This document shows, one piece after another, positions 1 through 8,147 of a DNA stretch of 64,000 bases; within the stretch, counting starts at the first letter, position 1; each line of letters begins with the position of its first letter. Both the position numbers and the translations under genes were made by a program. The notes under the pieces were generated by a model that worked only from the letters and a program-made list of their open reading frames with translations, searched no databases and was not told the DNA's origin. This DNA is from Streptomyces paradoxus (lineage in GTDB: Bacteria; Actinomycetota; Actinomycetes; Streptomycetales; Streptomycetaceae), in assembly GCF_014202475.1 (NCBI RefSeq), contig NZ_JACHGV010000004.1, forward strand, positions 186,001 through 250,000. Reading direction: 5' to 3'.

Positions 1-1547
1 AGGTTCAGCGACAGCTGCGCCGCCTCCTCCAGGCAGACCTCCTGCACGGCCTGCTCGACCTCGGGGTCGGTCGTGTACGCCCCGACGGTCATCGCGCCCT
101 TCTCGCGGACGGTCCGCCGCAGCAGCTCCGCGGCGTCCTCGGCGGAGTCGACCGCCACGGCGAAGGACACCGGCCCGAAGCACTCGCTCATGTACGCGGC
201 CTCGTCGTCCGGCTTGGCACCGTCCAGCTTGACGATGACCGGTGTGCGGACGACCGCCCCCGGGAAGTCCGGGTTGGTGATCTCGCGGGAGGCCAGCGCG
301 ACCTCGCCCAGCCCCGCCGCGGCTTCCAGCCGGGCCTTCACGTCCGGGTTGACGATCGCGCCCAGCAGCGCGTTCGCCCGGGCGTCGTCGCCCAGCAGGC
401 CGTCCACCGACTTGGCGAGGTCGGCGACCACCTCGTCGTAGGACTTGGGGCCCTGGTCCGTGGTGATGCCCTCGCGGGGGACCAGCAGGTTCTGCGGGGT
501 CGTGCACATCTGGCCGCTGTACAGGGACAGCGAGAACGCCAGGTTGGAGAGCATGCCCTTGTAGTCGGACGTGGAGTGGACGACGACCGTGTTGACGCCG
601 GCCTTCTCCGTGTAGACCTGCGCCTGGCGGGCGTTGGCCTCCAGCCAGTCGCCGAACTCGGTCGAGCCCGTGTAGTCGATGATCCGGATCTCCGGGCGCA
701 GGGCGAGCGTCTTGGCGATGCCCTCGCCGGGCCGCTCGGCGGCCAGCGCCACCAGGTTCGGGTCGAAGCCGGCCTCGGTGAGCACCTCGCGCGCGACCTG
801 CACGGTGAGCGCGAGCGGCAGCACCGCGCGCGGGTGGGGCTTGACCAGGACCGCGTTGCCGGTGGCGAGGGAGGCGAACAGGCCCGGGTAGCCGTTCCAC
901 GTCGGGAAGGTGTTGCAGCCGATCATCAGGGCGATGCCGCGCGGGACGGGCGTGAACTGCTTGTTCATCGCGAGCGGGTCGCGCTTGCCCTGGGGCTTGG
1001 TCCACTCGGCGTTGTCGGGCGTGCGCACCTGCTCCACGTACGCGTACGCCACGGCCTCCAGGCCGCGGTCCTGCGCGTGCGGCCCGCCCGCCTGGAACGC
1101 CATCATGAATGCCTGGCCGGAGGTGTGCATGACCGCGTGCGCGAACTCGTGCGTCCGGTCGCTGATGCGCTTGAGGATCTCCAGGCAGACCACCGCGCGC
1201 TGCTCCGCGCCCGCGTCCCGCCAGGCCCGCTGCCCGGCCTTCATGGCGGGCAGCAGCACGTCGAGGTCCGCGTGCGGGTACGTCACGCCGAGGTCGACGC
1301 CGTAGGGGGACGTCTCGCCGCCCACCCAGTCGTCCGTGCCCGGCTGGCCGAGGTCGAGGCGGGAGCCGAGCAGCGCGTCGAAGGCGGCCTTGCCCGCCGC
1401 CGCGTCCAGGCTGCCGTTCTCCCCGTAGGCCTTGGGGTGCTCGGGGTGCGGGGACCAGTACGCGCGTGTGCGGATCGCTTCCAGCGCCTGGTCGAGGGTG
1501 GACCGGTGCCGGGCGATCAGCTCGTGCGCCGAGAGTGCGGCGGTCAT
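1..1547 (-). CDS. paaN: Phenylacetic acid degradation protein PaaN (aldehyde dehydrogenase family), 3' end outside window
   Basis: The reverse strand from the ATG at 1547 reads without a stop to the window edge, giving about 515 residues, so the C-terminus is missing. The protein is an NAD(P)-dependent aldehyde dehydrogenase. The catalytic cysteine sits in SGQMCTTPQN at about residue 348 and the glutamate region is TEKAGVN. The PaaN-type ALDH oxidises ring-cleavage semialdehyde CoA intermediates of phenylacetate breakdown. A GAGGAG-like ribosome site precedes the ATG. It diverges from the hydroxyacyl-CoA dehydrogenase at 1708, and the gap carries a TetR-type operator. The other paa genes are not in view, so the assignment to phenylacetate rests on family resemblance and this partner gene. 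Confidence 0.88.
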   Translation of the reverse strand, partial: MTAALSAHELIARHRSTLDQALEAIRTRAYWSPHPEHPKAYGENGSLDAAAGKAAFDALLGSRLDLGQPGTDDWVGGETSPYGVDLGVTYPHADLDVLLPAMKAGQRAWRDAGAEQRAVVCLEILKRISDRTHEFAHAVMHTSGQAFMMAFQAGGPHAQDRGLEAVAYAYVEQVRTPDNAEWTKPQGKRDPLAMNKQFTPVPRGIALMIGCNTFPTWNGYPGLFASLATGNAVLVKPHPRAVLPLALTVQVAREVLTEAGFDPNLVALAAERPGEGIAKTLALRPEIRIIDYTGSTEFGDWLEANARQAQVYTEKAGVNTVVVHSTSDYKGMLSNLAFSLSLYSGQMCTTPQNLLVPREGITTDQGPKSYDEVVADLAKSVDGLLGDDARANALLGAIVNPDVKARLEAAAGLGEVALASREITNPDFPGAVVRTPVIVKLDGAKPDDEAAYMSECFGPVSFAVAVDSAEDAAELLRRTVREKGAMTVGAYTTDPEVEQAVQEVCLEEAAQLSLN

Positions 1548-1636
1548 GGGTGACCAACTCCTCGTCTCAAGAACTCCTCGTCGAGTTCATGACCTGGGCA
1601 GAAACCTGGGCAGGAACACTCGGACAGAGCTAGAGT

Positions 1637-1656
1637 AACCGAACGATCGGTCGGTT
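1637..1656. promoter_or_regulatory. TetR-type operator in the paaN / 3-hydroxyacyl-CoA dehydrogenase gap
   Basis: The 20 bp AACCGAACGATCGGTCGGTT is a near-perfect palindrome around CGATCG. It lies between the divergent starts at 1547 and 1708. An almost identical sequence lies before the first bkd operon at 4428-4447. The spacing of ACCG/CGGT half-sites resembles described PaaR-type TetR operators. The likely ligand protein is the TetR encoded at 3228, by inference. Confidence 0.7.
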
Positions 1657-1707
1657 CAAGGGGGTCCGCCGCATCTGTGGAAAACCCCGTGCGGGAGGAT
1701 CGCGCAC

Positions 1708-3231
1708 ATGACAGCACTCGACCTCAGCAGCCCCGTGGCCGTCGTCGGCACCGGCACCATGGGCCAGGGGATCGCCCAGGTCGCGCTGGTCGCGGGCCAT
1801 CCCGTACGGCTGTACGACACCGTCCCCGGGCGGGCCCGGAAGGCGGCCGAGGCGATCGGTACCCGGCTGGACCGGCTCGTCGAGAAGGACCGGCTCACCG
1901 GCCCCGACCGGGACGCCGCCCTCGCCCGGCTGCTGCCCGCGGAGAGCCTCGCCGAGCTCGCCGACTGCGCCCTGGTCGTCGAGGCGGTCCTGGAGCGGCT
2001 GGACGTCAAACAGGAGCTGTTCCGCGACCTGGAGGGCATCGTCTCCGACGACTGCCTGCTCGCCACCAACACCTCGTCGCTGTCCGTCACCGCCATCGGC
2101 GGCGCCCTGCGCGCCCCCGGCCGCTTCGTCGGCCTGCACTTCTTCAACCCCGCGCCGCTGCTGCCGCTGGTCGAGGTCGTCTCCGGGTTCGCCACCGACG
2201 TCACGTACGCCACGCGCGCGTACGAGACGGCCCGGGCCTGGGGCAAGACGCCGGTCGCGTGCGCGGACACCCCCGGCTTCATCGTCAACCGCATCGCCCG
2301 GCCCTTCTACGCCGAGGCCTTCGCGGTCTACGAGGCCCAGGGTGCCGACCCGGCCACCATCGACGCCGTGCTGCGCGAGTCGGGCGGCTTCCGGATGGGC
2401 GCGTTCGAGCTGACCGACCTGATCGGCCAGGACGTCAACGAGTCCGTCACGCAGTCGGTCTGGCGGTCCTTCTTCCAGGACGTGCGCTTCACGCCGTCCC
2501 TCGCCCAGCGGCGCCTGGTCGAGTCCGGGCGGCTGGGCCGCAAGACCGGCCACGGCTGGTACGACCACGGCGACGGGGCGGAGCGCCCCGAGCCGGACAC
2601 CGCCGAGCGGCGGGAGCCGCCCGCGTACGTCGTCGTCGAGGGCGACCTGGGCCCGGCCGCCGAGCTGCTCGCGCTGATCCGCGAGGCGGGCATCCCGGTC
2701 CGCGACGAGGACGTCGACGAGGAACAGGGGGCGTGTCTGCTGCTCCCGAGCGGCGGCCGGCTCCTCCTCGCCGACGGGCAGACCGCCGTGGAGTTCCCGG
2801 ACCTCGTCTACTTCGACCTCGCCCTGGACTACCGCCGGGCCACCCGCATCGCCCTGTCCGCCTCCCAGGACACCTCCGCGCAGACCCTCGCCGAGGCCAC
2901 CGGCCTCTTCCAGGCGCTCGGCAAGCAGGTCAGCTTCATCGGCGACGTGCCCGGCATGATCGTCGCCCGCACGGTCGCGCGGATCATCGACCTGGCGTAC
3001 GACGCGGTCGCCAAGGGCGTGGCCACCGAGGAGGACATCGACACCGCGATGCGCCTCGGCGTCAACTATCCCCTGGGCCCTTTCGAGTGGAGCCGCCGCC
3101 TCGGCCGCACCTGGGCCTACGTGCTCCTGGACGACCTGCACCGGCGCGACCCCTCGGGCCGCTATGCGCCGTCCCTGGCGCTGTACCGCCACGCCCACGC
3201 CCCCGACTCGCGGGAAGGCACCGCCTCATGA
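1708..3231 (+). CDS. 3-hydroxyacyl-CoA (3-hydroxybutyryl-CoA) dehydrogenase, two-domain form
   Basis: A 507-residue cytosolic NAD-dependent dehydrogenase that oxidises 3-hydroxyacyl-CoA to 3-oxoacyl-CoA, as in beta-oxidation-like steps of phenylacetate or fatty-acid breakdown. The N-terminal Rossmann motif VGTGTMGQGIAQ is at residues 11-22. A first 3HCDH C-terminal domain follows (DTPGFIVNRI near 190), then a second one (GDVPGMIVART near 412 onward), the arrangement seen in PaaH-type enzymes. The start is supported by GGGAGG upstream. Its stop overlaps the TetR start as ATGA, so the two are probably translationally coupled. It is divergent from paaN. Confidence 0.9.
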   Translation: MTALDLSSPVAVVGTGTMGQGIAQVALVAGHPVRLYDTVPGRARKAAEAIGTRLDRLVEKDRLTGPDRDAALARLLPAESLAELADCALVVEAVLERLDVKQELFRDLEGIVSDDCLLATNTSSLSVTAIGGALRAPGRFVGLHFFNPAPLLPLVEVVSGFATDVTYATRAYETARAWGKTPVACADTPGFIVNRIARPFYAEAFAVYEAQGADPATIDAVLRESGGFRMGAFELTDLIGQDVNESVTQSVWRSFFQDVRFTPSLAQRRLVESGRLGRKTGHGWYDHGDGAERPEPDTAERREPPAYVVVEGDLGPAAELLALIREAGIPVRDEDVDEEQGACLLLPSGGRLLLADGQTAVEFPDLVYFDLALDYRRATRIALSASQDTSAQTLAEATGLFQALGKQVSFIGDVPGMIVARTVARIIDLAYDAVAKGVATEEDIDTAMRLGVNYPLGPFEWSRRLGRTWAYVLLDDLHRRDPSGRYAPSLALYRHAHAPDSREGTAS

Positions 3232-3818
3232 CCACCGCCAAGCGCGACACCTACACCCCGGACACGCTGCTGTCCGTCGCCGTCCAGGTGTTCAACGAGC
3301 GTGGCTACGACGGCACCTCCATGGAGCACCTCTCCAAGGCGGCCGGCATCTCCAAGTCGTCGATCTACCACCACGTGGCCGGCAAGGAGGAGCTGCTGCG
3401 CCGGGCGGTGAGCCGGGCCCTGGACGGGCTCTTCGGGATCCTCGACGAGGAGCACGCGCGCGTGGGGCGGGCCGCCGACCGCCTGGAGTACGTCGTCCGG
3501 CGCATGGTCGAGGTGCTCATCACCGAACTGCCCTATGTGACCCTCCTGCTGCGGGTGCGGGGCAACACCGACACCGAGCGGTGGGCCCTGGAGCGGCGCC
3601 GCGACTTCGACCACCGCGTCGCCGACCTGCTCAAGGCCGCCGCGGCGGACGGGGACGTGCGCGCCGACATAGAGGTCCGGCTGGTGACCCGGCTGGTCTT
3701 CGGCATGATCAACTCGATCGTCGAGTGGTACCGGCCGGACGGCCGCGGCATGAACGAGCGCGAGGTGGCCGACGCGGTGGTGCAAGTGGCCTTCTCAGGG
3801 CTGCGCGAAGCCGCCTGA
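3228..3818 (+). CDS. TetR/AcrR family transcriptional regulator (PaaR-like by context)
   Basis: A 196-residue protein. The N-terminal helix-turn-helix covers about residues 12-58 (VFNERGYDGTSMEHLSKAAG then ISKSSIYHHVAGKEELL), followed by an all-helical ligand-binding domain. The ATG overlaps the TGA of the dehydrogenase. It most likely binds the palindrome at 1637 and the related site at 4428, repressing the paaN/dehydrogenase genes and perhaps the bkd operon in response to an acyl-CoA. The ligand is not visible from sequence. PaaR is suggested by the neighbour paaN and is not proved. Confidence 0.85.
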   Translation: MTTAKRDTYTPDTLLSVAVQVFNERGYDGTSMEHLSKAAGISKSSIYHHVAGKEELLRRAVSRALDGLFGILDEEHARVGRAADRLEYVVRRMVEVLITELPYVTLLLRVRGNTDTERWALERRRDFDHRVADLLKAAAADGDVRADIEVRLVTRLVFGMINSIVEWYRPDGRGMNEREVADAVVQVAFSGLREAA

Positions 3819-3826
3819 CGGGGACC

Positions 3827-4312
3827 TCACCCCTGCGGCTCCAGGTCCTCCTCCTCGAACACCAGCAGTGTGCGCGTGCTGAGCACCTGCGGGATCGCCT
3901 GGAGCCGGGTCAGCACCAGCTCGCGCAGCGCCCGGTTGTCGGACACGTGCACCAGCAGCAGCACGTCGAAGTCGCCGCCCACCAGGGCGATGTGGGAGGC
4001 ACCGGGCAGCTGTCTGAGCTCCTCGCGGACCGTGCGCCAGGAGTTCTGCACGATCTTCAGCGTGATGTACGCGGACGTGCCCTGCCCCGCCCGCTGGTGG
4101 TCGACGCGTGCGCCGAAGCCGCGGATCACGCCGTCCTCGACGAGCCGGTTGATGCGGGCGTAGGCGTTCGCGCGCGAGACGTGGACCCGGTCGGCGACGG
4201 ACCTTATCGAGGCGCGGCCGTCCGCCTGGAGCATGCGCAGGATGTCCTGATCTATGGCGTCCAGAGGTCGCGGCGGCGGGAGCACGCCGCCGTCGTCCTG
4301 TCGCTCGGCCAT
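3827..4312 (-). CDS. bkdR: Lrp/AsnC family regulator, BkdR-type
   Basis: About 161 residues from the ATG at 4312 (MAERQDDGG). An upstream in-frame ATG at 4348 would add 12 residues but lies inside a palindrome, so the shorter form is preferred. The N-terminal winged HTH reads AIDQDILRMLQADGRASIRSVADRVHVS in two stretches. The RAM ligand domain follows (AYITLKIV, VGGDFDVLLLVHV). Lrp-type regulators bind amino acids and often control a divergent catabolic operon and themselves. Here the divergent operon is bkd, matching described Streptomyces BkdR. It converges on the TetR gene with an 8-bp gap. Confidence 0.85.
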   Translation of the reverse strand: MAERQDDGGVLPPPRPLDAIDQDILRMLQADGRASIRSVADRVHVSRANAYARINRLVEDGVIRGFGARVDHQRAGQGTSAYITLKIVQNSWRTVREELRQLPGASHIALVGGDFDVLLLVHVSDNRALRELVLTRLQAIPQVLSTRTLLVFEEEDLEPQG

Positions 4313-4346
4313 TTGTTCAGATGCCACCTGCGCCGACCTCCCTACC

Positions 4347-4365
4347 ATGGACGTACTGCGTCCAT
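4347..4365. promoter_or_regulatory. Palindrome ATGGACG-N5-CGTCCAT, candidate Lrp/BkdR operator
   Basis: A perfect 7-bp inverted repeat with a 5-bp centre, 34 bp upstream of the preferred bkdR start. The size and symmetry fit a feast/famine regulator dimer site. The function is inferred from position. Confidence 0.5.
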
Positions 4366-4401
4366 CTCAGGCTGTGGAGAACCGTTTGTCCACAGCCTGA
4401 G
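4366..4401. promoter_or_regulatory. 13-bp perfect inverted repeat between bkdR and the bkd operon
   Basis: CTCAGGCTGTGGA, a 10-nt spacer, then TCCACAGCCTGAG, directly beside the 4347 palindrome. It could be a second operator for an Lrp octamer or a transcript hairpin. There is no T-run, and the position upstream of both genes argues against a terminator. Confidence 0.55.
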
Positions 4402-4427
4402 GCCACCCATAGCCAAATTGTGCCGTC

Positions 4428-4447
4428 GACCGAACAATCGGTAGGTG
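4428..4447. promoter_or_regulatory. TetR-type operator before the first bkd operon
   Basis: GACCGAACAATCGGTAGGTG. The core ACCGAACAATCGGTAGGT differs at only two of 18 positions from the site at 1638-1655. It lies about 55 bp before the bkdA start, suggesting that one TetR regulator covers both transcription units. Confidence 0.65.
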
Positions 4448-4502
4448 AGGCGGGTCACAGCCGACGCGTCTCTTCGAGCCGCTCCCACGAGGAGGTGCCG
4501 TC

Positions 4503-5654
4503 ATGACGGTCATGGAGCAGCGGGGCGCGTACAAGCCGACCCCGCCGCCCGCCTGGCAGCCCCGGACGGATCCCGCGCCGTTGCTGCCCGACGCCGAGCC
4601 GTACCGCGTCCTCGGCACCGAGGCGGCCACGAAGGCCGACCCCGAGCTGCTGAGGACGCTGTACGCGCAGCTGGTGAAGGGCCGCCGCTACAACGCGCAG
4701 GCCACCGCCCTCACCAAGCAGGGCCGTCTCGCGGTCTACCCCTCCACCACCGGCCAGGAGGCCTGCGAGGTCGCCGCCGCGCTGGTGCTGAAGGAGCAGG
4801 ACTGGCTCTTCCCCAGCTACCGCGACACCCTCGCCGTGGTCGCCCGGGGCGTGGACCCGGTCGAGGCGCTCACGCTGCTGCGCGGCGACTGGCACACCGG
4901 GTACGACCCCTACGAGCACCGGGTCGCCCCCCTGTGCACCCCGCTCGCCACCCAGCTGCCGCACGCCGTCGGTCTCGCGCACGCCGCCCGCCTCAAGGGC
5001 GACGACGTGGTCGCGCTGGCCATGGTCGGCGACGGCGGCACCAGCGAGGGCGACTTCCACGAGGCGCTGAACTTCGCCGCCGTCTGGCAGGCGCCGGTCG
5101 TCTTCCTCGTGCAGAACAACGGCTTCGCGATCTCCGTCCCGCTCGCCAAGCAGACCGCGGCCCCGTCGCTGGCCCACAAGGCCGTCGGCTACGGCATGCC
5201 CGGCCGCCTGGTCGACGGCAACGACGCCGCGGCGGTCCACGAGGTGCTCTCCGACGCCGTACGCCACGCCCGCGCGGGCGGCGGCCCCACCCTCGTCGAG
5301 GCGATCACCTACCGCGTCGACGCCCACACCAACGCCGACGACGCGACCCGCTACCGCGGCGACGCCGAGGTCGAGACCTGGCGCGAACACGACCCGATCC
5401 AGCTCCTGGAGCGCGAGCTGACCGGACGCGGCCTGCTCGACGAGGCCGGCATCGAGGCCGCCCGCCAGGACGCCGAGACCATGGCCGCGGCCCTGCGCGA
5501 GCACATGAACCAGGACCCGTCCCTCGACCCCATGGACCTCTTCACCCACGTCTACGCCGAGCCCACCGGGCAACTGCGCGAGCAGCGGGACCAGCTGCGG
5601 GCCGAGCTGGAGGCCGAGGCCGACACCGAGCCGGAAGGCGGCACGCACCGATGA
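4503..5654 (+). CDS. bkdA: Branched-chain alpha-keto acid dehydrogenase E1 alpha (cluster 1)
   Basis: A 383-residue thiamine-diphosphate E1 alpha subunit. With E1 beta it decarboxylates branched 2-oxo acids from Val, Leu and Ile and passes the acyl group to the E2 lipoyl arm. The ThDP-binding motif GDGGTSEGDFHEALNF...QNN runs at about residues 176-205, and the heterotetramer loop YRVDAHTNADDATRYRG is near 263-280. GGAGG precedes the ATG. The stop overlaps the E1 beta start as ATGA. S. coelicolor and S. avermitilis carry two such clusters. This one, beside the Lrp regulator and paaN, corresponds to bkdA2-type naming. Confidence 0.9.
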   Translation: MTVMEQRGAYKPTPPPAWQPRTDPAPLLPDAEPYRVLGTEAATKADPELLRTLYAQLVKGRRYNAQATALTKQGRLAVYPSTTGQEACEVAAALVLKEQDWLFPSYRDTLAVVARGVDPVEALTLLRGDWHTGYDPYEHRVAPLCTPLATQLPHAVGLAHAARLKGDDVVALAMVGDGGTSEGDFHEALNFAAVWQAPVVFLVQNNGFAISVPLAKQTAAPSLAHKAVGYGMPGRLVDGNDAAAVHEVLSDAVRHARAGGGPTLVEAITYRVDAHTNADDATRYRGDAEVETWREHDPIQLLERELTGRGLLDEAGIEAARQDAETMAAALREHMNQDPSLDPMDLFTHVYAEPTGQLREQRDQLRAELEAEADTEPEGGTHR

Positions 5655-6655
5655 CCACCGTCGCCGTCAAGCCGGCCACCATGGCACAGGCCCTCACGCG
5701 CGCCCTGCGCGACGCCATGGCCGCCGACCCCGCCGTGCACGTCATGGGCGAGGACGTCGGCACCCTCGGCGGCGTCTTCCGCGTCACCGACGGACTCGCC
5801 AAGGAGTTCGGCGAGGACCGCTGCACGGACACCCCGCTCGCCGAGGCGGGCATCCTCGGCACCGCCGTCGGCATGGCCATGTACGGCCTGCGCCCGGTCG
5901 TCGAGATGCAGTTCGACGCGTTCGCCTACCCGGCGTTCGAGCAGCTCATCTCGCACGTGGCCCGGACCCGCAACCGCACCCGCGGCAAGATGCCCCTGCC
6001 GATCACCATCCGCGTCCCCTACGGCGGCGGCATCGGCGGCGTCGAGCACCACAGCGACTCCTCCGAGGCGTACTACATGGCGACTCCGGGGCTCCATGTC
6101 GTCACGCCCGCCACGGTCGCCGACGCCTACGGGCTGCTGCGCGCCGCCATCGCCTCCGACGACCCGGTCGTGGTCCTGGAGCCGAAGCGGCTGTACTGGT
6201 CGAAGGACTCCTGGAACCCCGACGAGCCGACGCCCGTTGAACCCATCGGCCGCGCGGTGGTGCGGCGCTCCGGCCGGAGCGCCACGCTCATCACGTACGG
6301 GCCGTCCGTGCCCGTCTGCATGGAGGCGGCCGAGGCGGCCCGGGCCGAGGGCTGGGACCTCGAAGTCGTCGATCTGCGCTCCCTGGTGCCGTTCGACGAC
6401 GAGACGGTGTGCGCCTCGGTACGGCGGACGGGCCGCGCGGTCGTCGTCCACGAGTCGGGTTCCTTCGGCGGCCCGGGCGGGGAGATCGCGGCCCGGGTCA
6501 CGGAGCGCTGCTTCCACCACCTGGAGGCGCCGGTGCTGCGCGTGGCCGGGTTCGACATCCCGTACCCGCCGCCGATGCTGGAGCGCCACCACCTGCCCGG
6601 CGTGGACCGGATCCTGGACGCCGTGGGGCGCCTGCAGTGGGAGGCCGAGAGCTGA
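5651..6655 (+). CDS. bkdB: Branched-chain alpha-keto acid dehydrogenase E1 beta (cluster 1)
   Basis: A 334-residue transketolase-like E1 beta subunit, partner of the upstream E1 alpha. Visible motifs are MGEDVGTLGGVFRVTDGL (about 31-48), MQFDAFAYPAFEQ, PYGGGIGGVEHHSDSSEAYY, and the C-terminal domain motif GSFGGPGGEIAARVTER. It overlaps bkdA by 4 bp and its TGA shares one base with the ATG of bkdC, giving a tight three-gene operon. Confidence 0.92.
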   Translation: MTTVAVKPATMAQALTRALRDAMAADPAVHVMGEDVGTLGGVFRVTDGLAKEFGEDRCTDTPLAEAGILGTAVGMAMYGLRPVVEMQFDAFAYPAFEQLISHVARTRNRTRGKMPLPITIRVPYGGGIGGVEHHSDSSEAYYMATPGLHVVTPATVADAYGLLRAAIASDDPVVVLEPKRLYWSKDSWNPDEPTPVEPIGRAVVRRSGRSATLITYGPSVPVCMEAAEAARAEGWDLEVVDLRSLVPFDDETVCASVRRTGRAVVVHESGSFGGPGGEIAARVTERCFHHLEAPVLRVAGFDIPYPPPMLERHHLPGVDRILDAVGRLQWEAES

Positions 6656-8061
6656 TGGCACAGGTGCTGGAGTTCAAGCTGCCCGACCTCGGGGAGGGGC
6701 TCACCGAGGCGGAAATCGTACGGTGGCTCGTCGAGGTCGGCGACGTGGTCGCGATCGACCAGCCGGTCGTCGAGGTCGAGACGGCCAAGGCGATGGTCGA
6801 GGTGCCGTGCCCCTACGGCGGCGTGGTCACGGCCCGCTTCGGCGAGGAGGGCACGGAACTGCCCGTCGGAGCACCGCTGATCACGGTGGCGGTGGGAGAG
6901 AAGCCCGCCGCCGGCACCGGCGGCACCGGTTCCGAGGGCTCGGGCAACGTCCTGGTCGGCTACGGCACCTCCGAGGCGCCCGCGCGGCGCCGCCGGGTCC
7001 GGCAGGAGCGGCCGGGGTCCGGCGCGTCCGCGGCAGCCGGGCGGGCCGGTGCCGCGGGGGCGGTGAGCGGACGGGCCGATGCCGCCGCCCCGGCAACGGT
7101 GAACGGGCAGGCGGGCGGCCTGGCGACGGAGGACGGACCCGTCCCCGTGATCTCGCCCCTGGTGCGCAGGCTGGCCCGGCAGAACGGCCTTGACCTGCGG
7201 GAGCTGACCGGGTCGGGCCCCGACGGGCTGATCCTGCGGGCGGACGTGGAGTACGCCCTGCGCGCCGCCGGCCGGGGGGCCGCGGCGGCTCCGGCGGCCG
7301 AGCCGCACCCGCGCGTGCCGCAGGCGCCGAGCCCGGCGCTCGTGCCGGGGTCCTCGGTGACAACGGCCCCCGCGGAGATCCGCACCCCGCTCAAGGGCAT
7401 CCGGGGCGCCGTCGCCGACAAGCTGGCGCGCAGTCGCCGCGAGATCCCGGACGCCACCTGCTGGGTGGACGCCGACGCCACGGAGCTGATGCGGGCCCGC
7501 GCGGCCATGAACGCGGCCAGCGGACCGAAGATCTCCCTCCTCGCCCTGCTGGCCCGGATCTGCACCGCGGCCCTCGCCCGCTTCCCCGAGCTCAACTCCA
7601 CGGTCGACGCCGAGGCCAGGGAGGTCGTCCGGTTCGGGCACGTTCACCTGGGCTTCGCGGCGCAGACCGACCGGGGCCTGGTCGTCCCGGTCGTACGGGA
7701 CGCGCACGCGCGCGACGCCGAGTCGCTGACCGCCGAGTTCGCCCGGCTGACCGAGGCGGGCCGGACGGGGACGCTGACGCCGGGCGAACTCACCGGCGGC
7801 ACGTTCACGCTGAACAACTACGGTGTCTTCGGCGTCGACGGCTCCACCCCGATCATCAACCACCCCGAGGCCGCCATGCTCGGCGTCGGCCGCATCGTCC
7901 CCAAGCCGTGGGTGCACGACGGCGAGCTCGCGGTGCGGCAGGTCGTCCAGCTCTCGCTCACCTTCGACCACCGGGTGTGCGACGGCGGCGTGGCGGGCGG
8001 CTTCCTGCGGTACGTCGCGGACTGTGTGGAACAGCCCGCCGTGCTGCTGCGGACGCTGTGA
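6655..8061 (+). CDS. bkdC: Branched-chain alpha-keto acid dehydrogenase E2, dihydrolipoamide acyltransferase (cluster 1)
   Basis: A 468-residue E2. The lipoyl domain spans residues 1-78, with the lipoylated lysine in ETAKA (K45). An Ala/Gly-rich linker contains the VGYGTSEAPARRRR element. The peripheral-subunit-binding domain is near 160-200 (SPLVRRLARQNGLDLRELTG). The acyltransferase core carries DHRVCDGG, with His439 and Asp443 catalytic. It forms the core on which E1 and E3 assemble. No E3 gene is linked, so a shared E3 elsewhere is expected. A hairpin follows at 8105-8131. Confidence 0.92.
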   Translation: MAQVLEFKLPDLGEGLTEAEIVRWLVEVGDVVAIDQPVVEVETAKAMVEVPCPYGGVVTARFGEEGTELPVGAPLITVAVGEKPAAGTGGTGSEGSGNVLVGYGTSEAPARRRRVRQERPGSGASAAAGRAGAAGAVSGRADAAAPATVNGQAGGLATEDGPVPVISPLVRRLARQNGLDLRELTGSGPDGLILRADVEYALRAAGRGAAAAPAAEPHPRVPQAPSPALVPGSSVTTAPAEIRTPLKGIRGAVADKLARSRREIPDATCWVDADATELMRARAAMNAASGPKISLLALLARICTAALARFPELNSTVDAEAREVVRFGHVHLGFAAQTDRGLVVPVVRDAHARDAESLTAEFARLTEAGRTGTLTPGELTGGTFTLNNYGVFGVDGSTPIINHPEAAMLGVGRIVPKPWVHDGELAVRQVVQLSLTFDHRVCDGGVAGGFLRYVADCVEQPAVLLRTL

Positions 8062-8104
8062 TTCCTGTTCCTCGTCCGAGCCGGCGTTCGTGATCGCGTC
8101 GCTT

Positions 8105-8131
8105 CCCCCGCGTTCCGTGTGATCGCGGGGG
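8105..8131 (+). terminator. Hairpin after the first bkd operon
   Basis: CCCCCGCG, an 11-nt loop, then CGCGGGGG, 43 bp after the bkdC stop. It has no U-tract, as is usual for Streptomyces terminators. Confidence 0.5.
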
Positions 8132-8147
8132 CACGCATACTCGGGGG

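Noticed and set aside
576..1553. 325-aa plus-strand reading frame opposite paaN
   Set aside because: Arg/Gly/Val/His-rich composition of a shadow frame. The opposite strand encodes a well-conserved aldehyde dehydrogenase with its catalytic cysteine.
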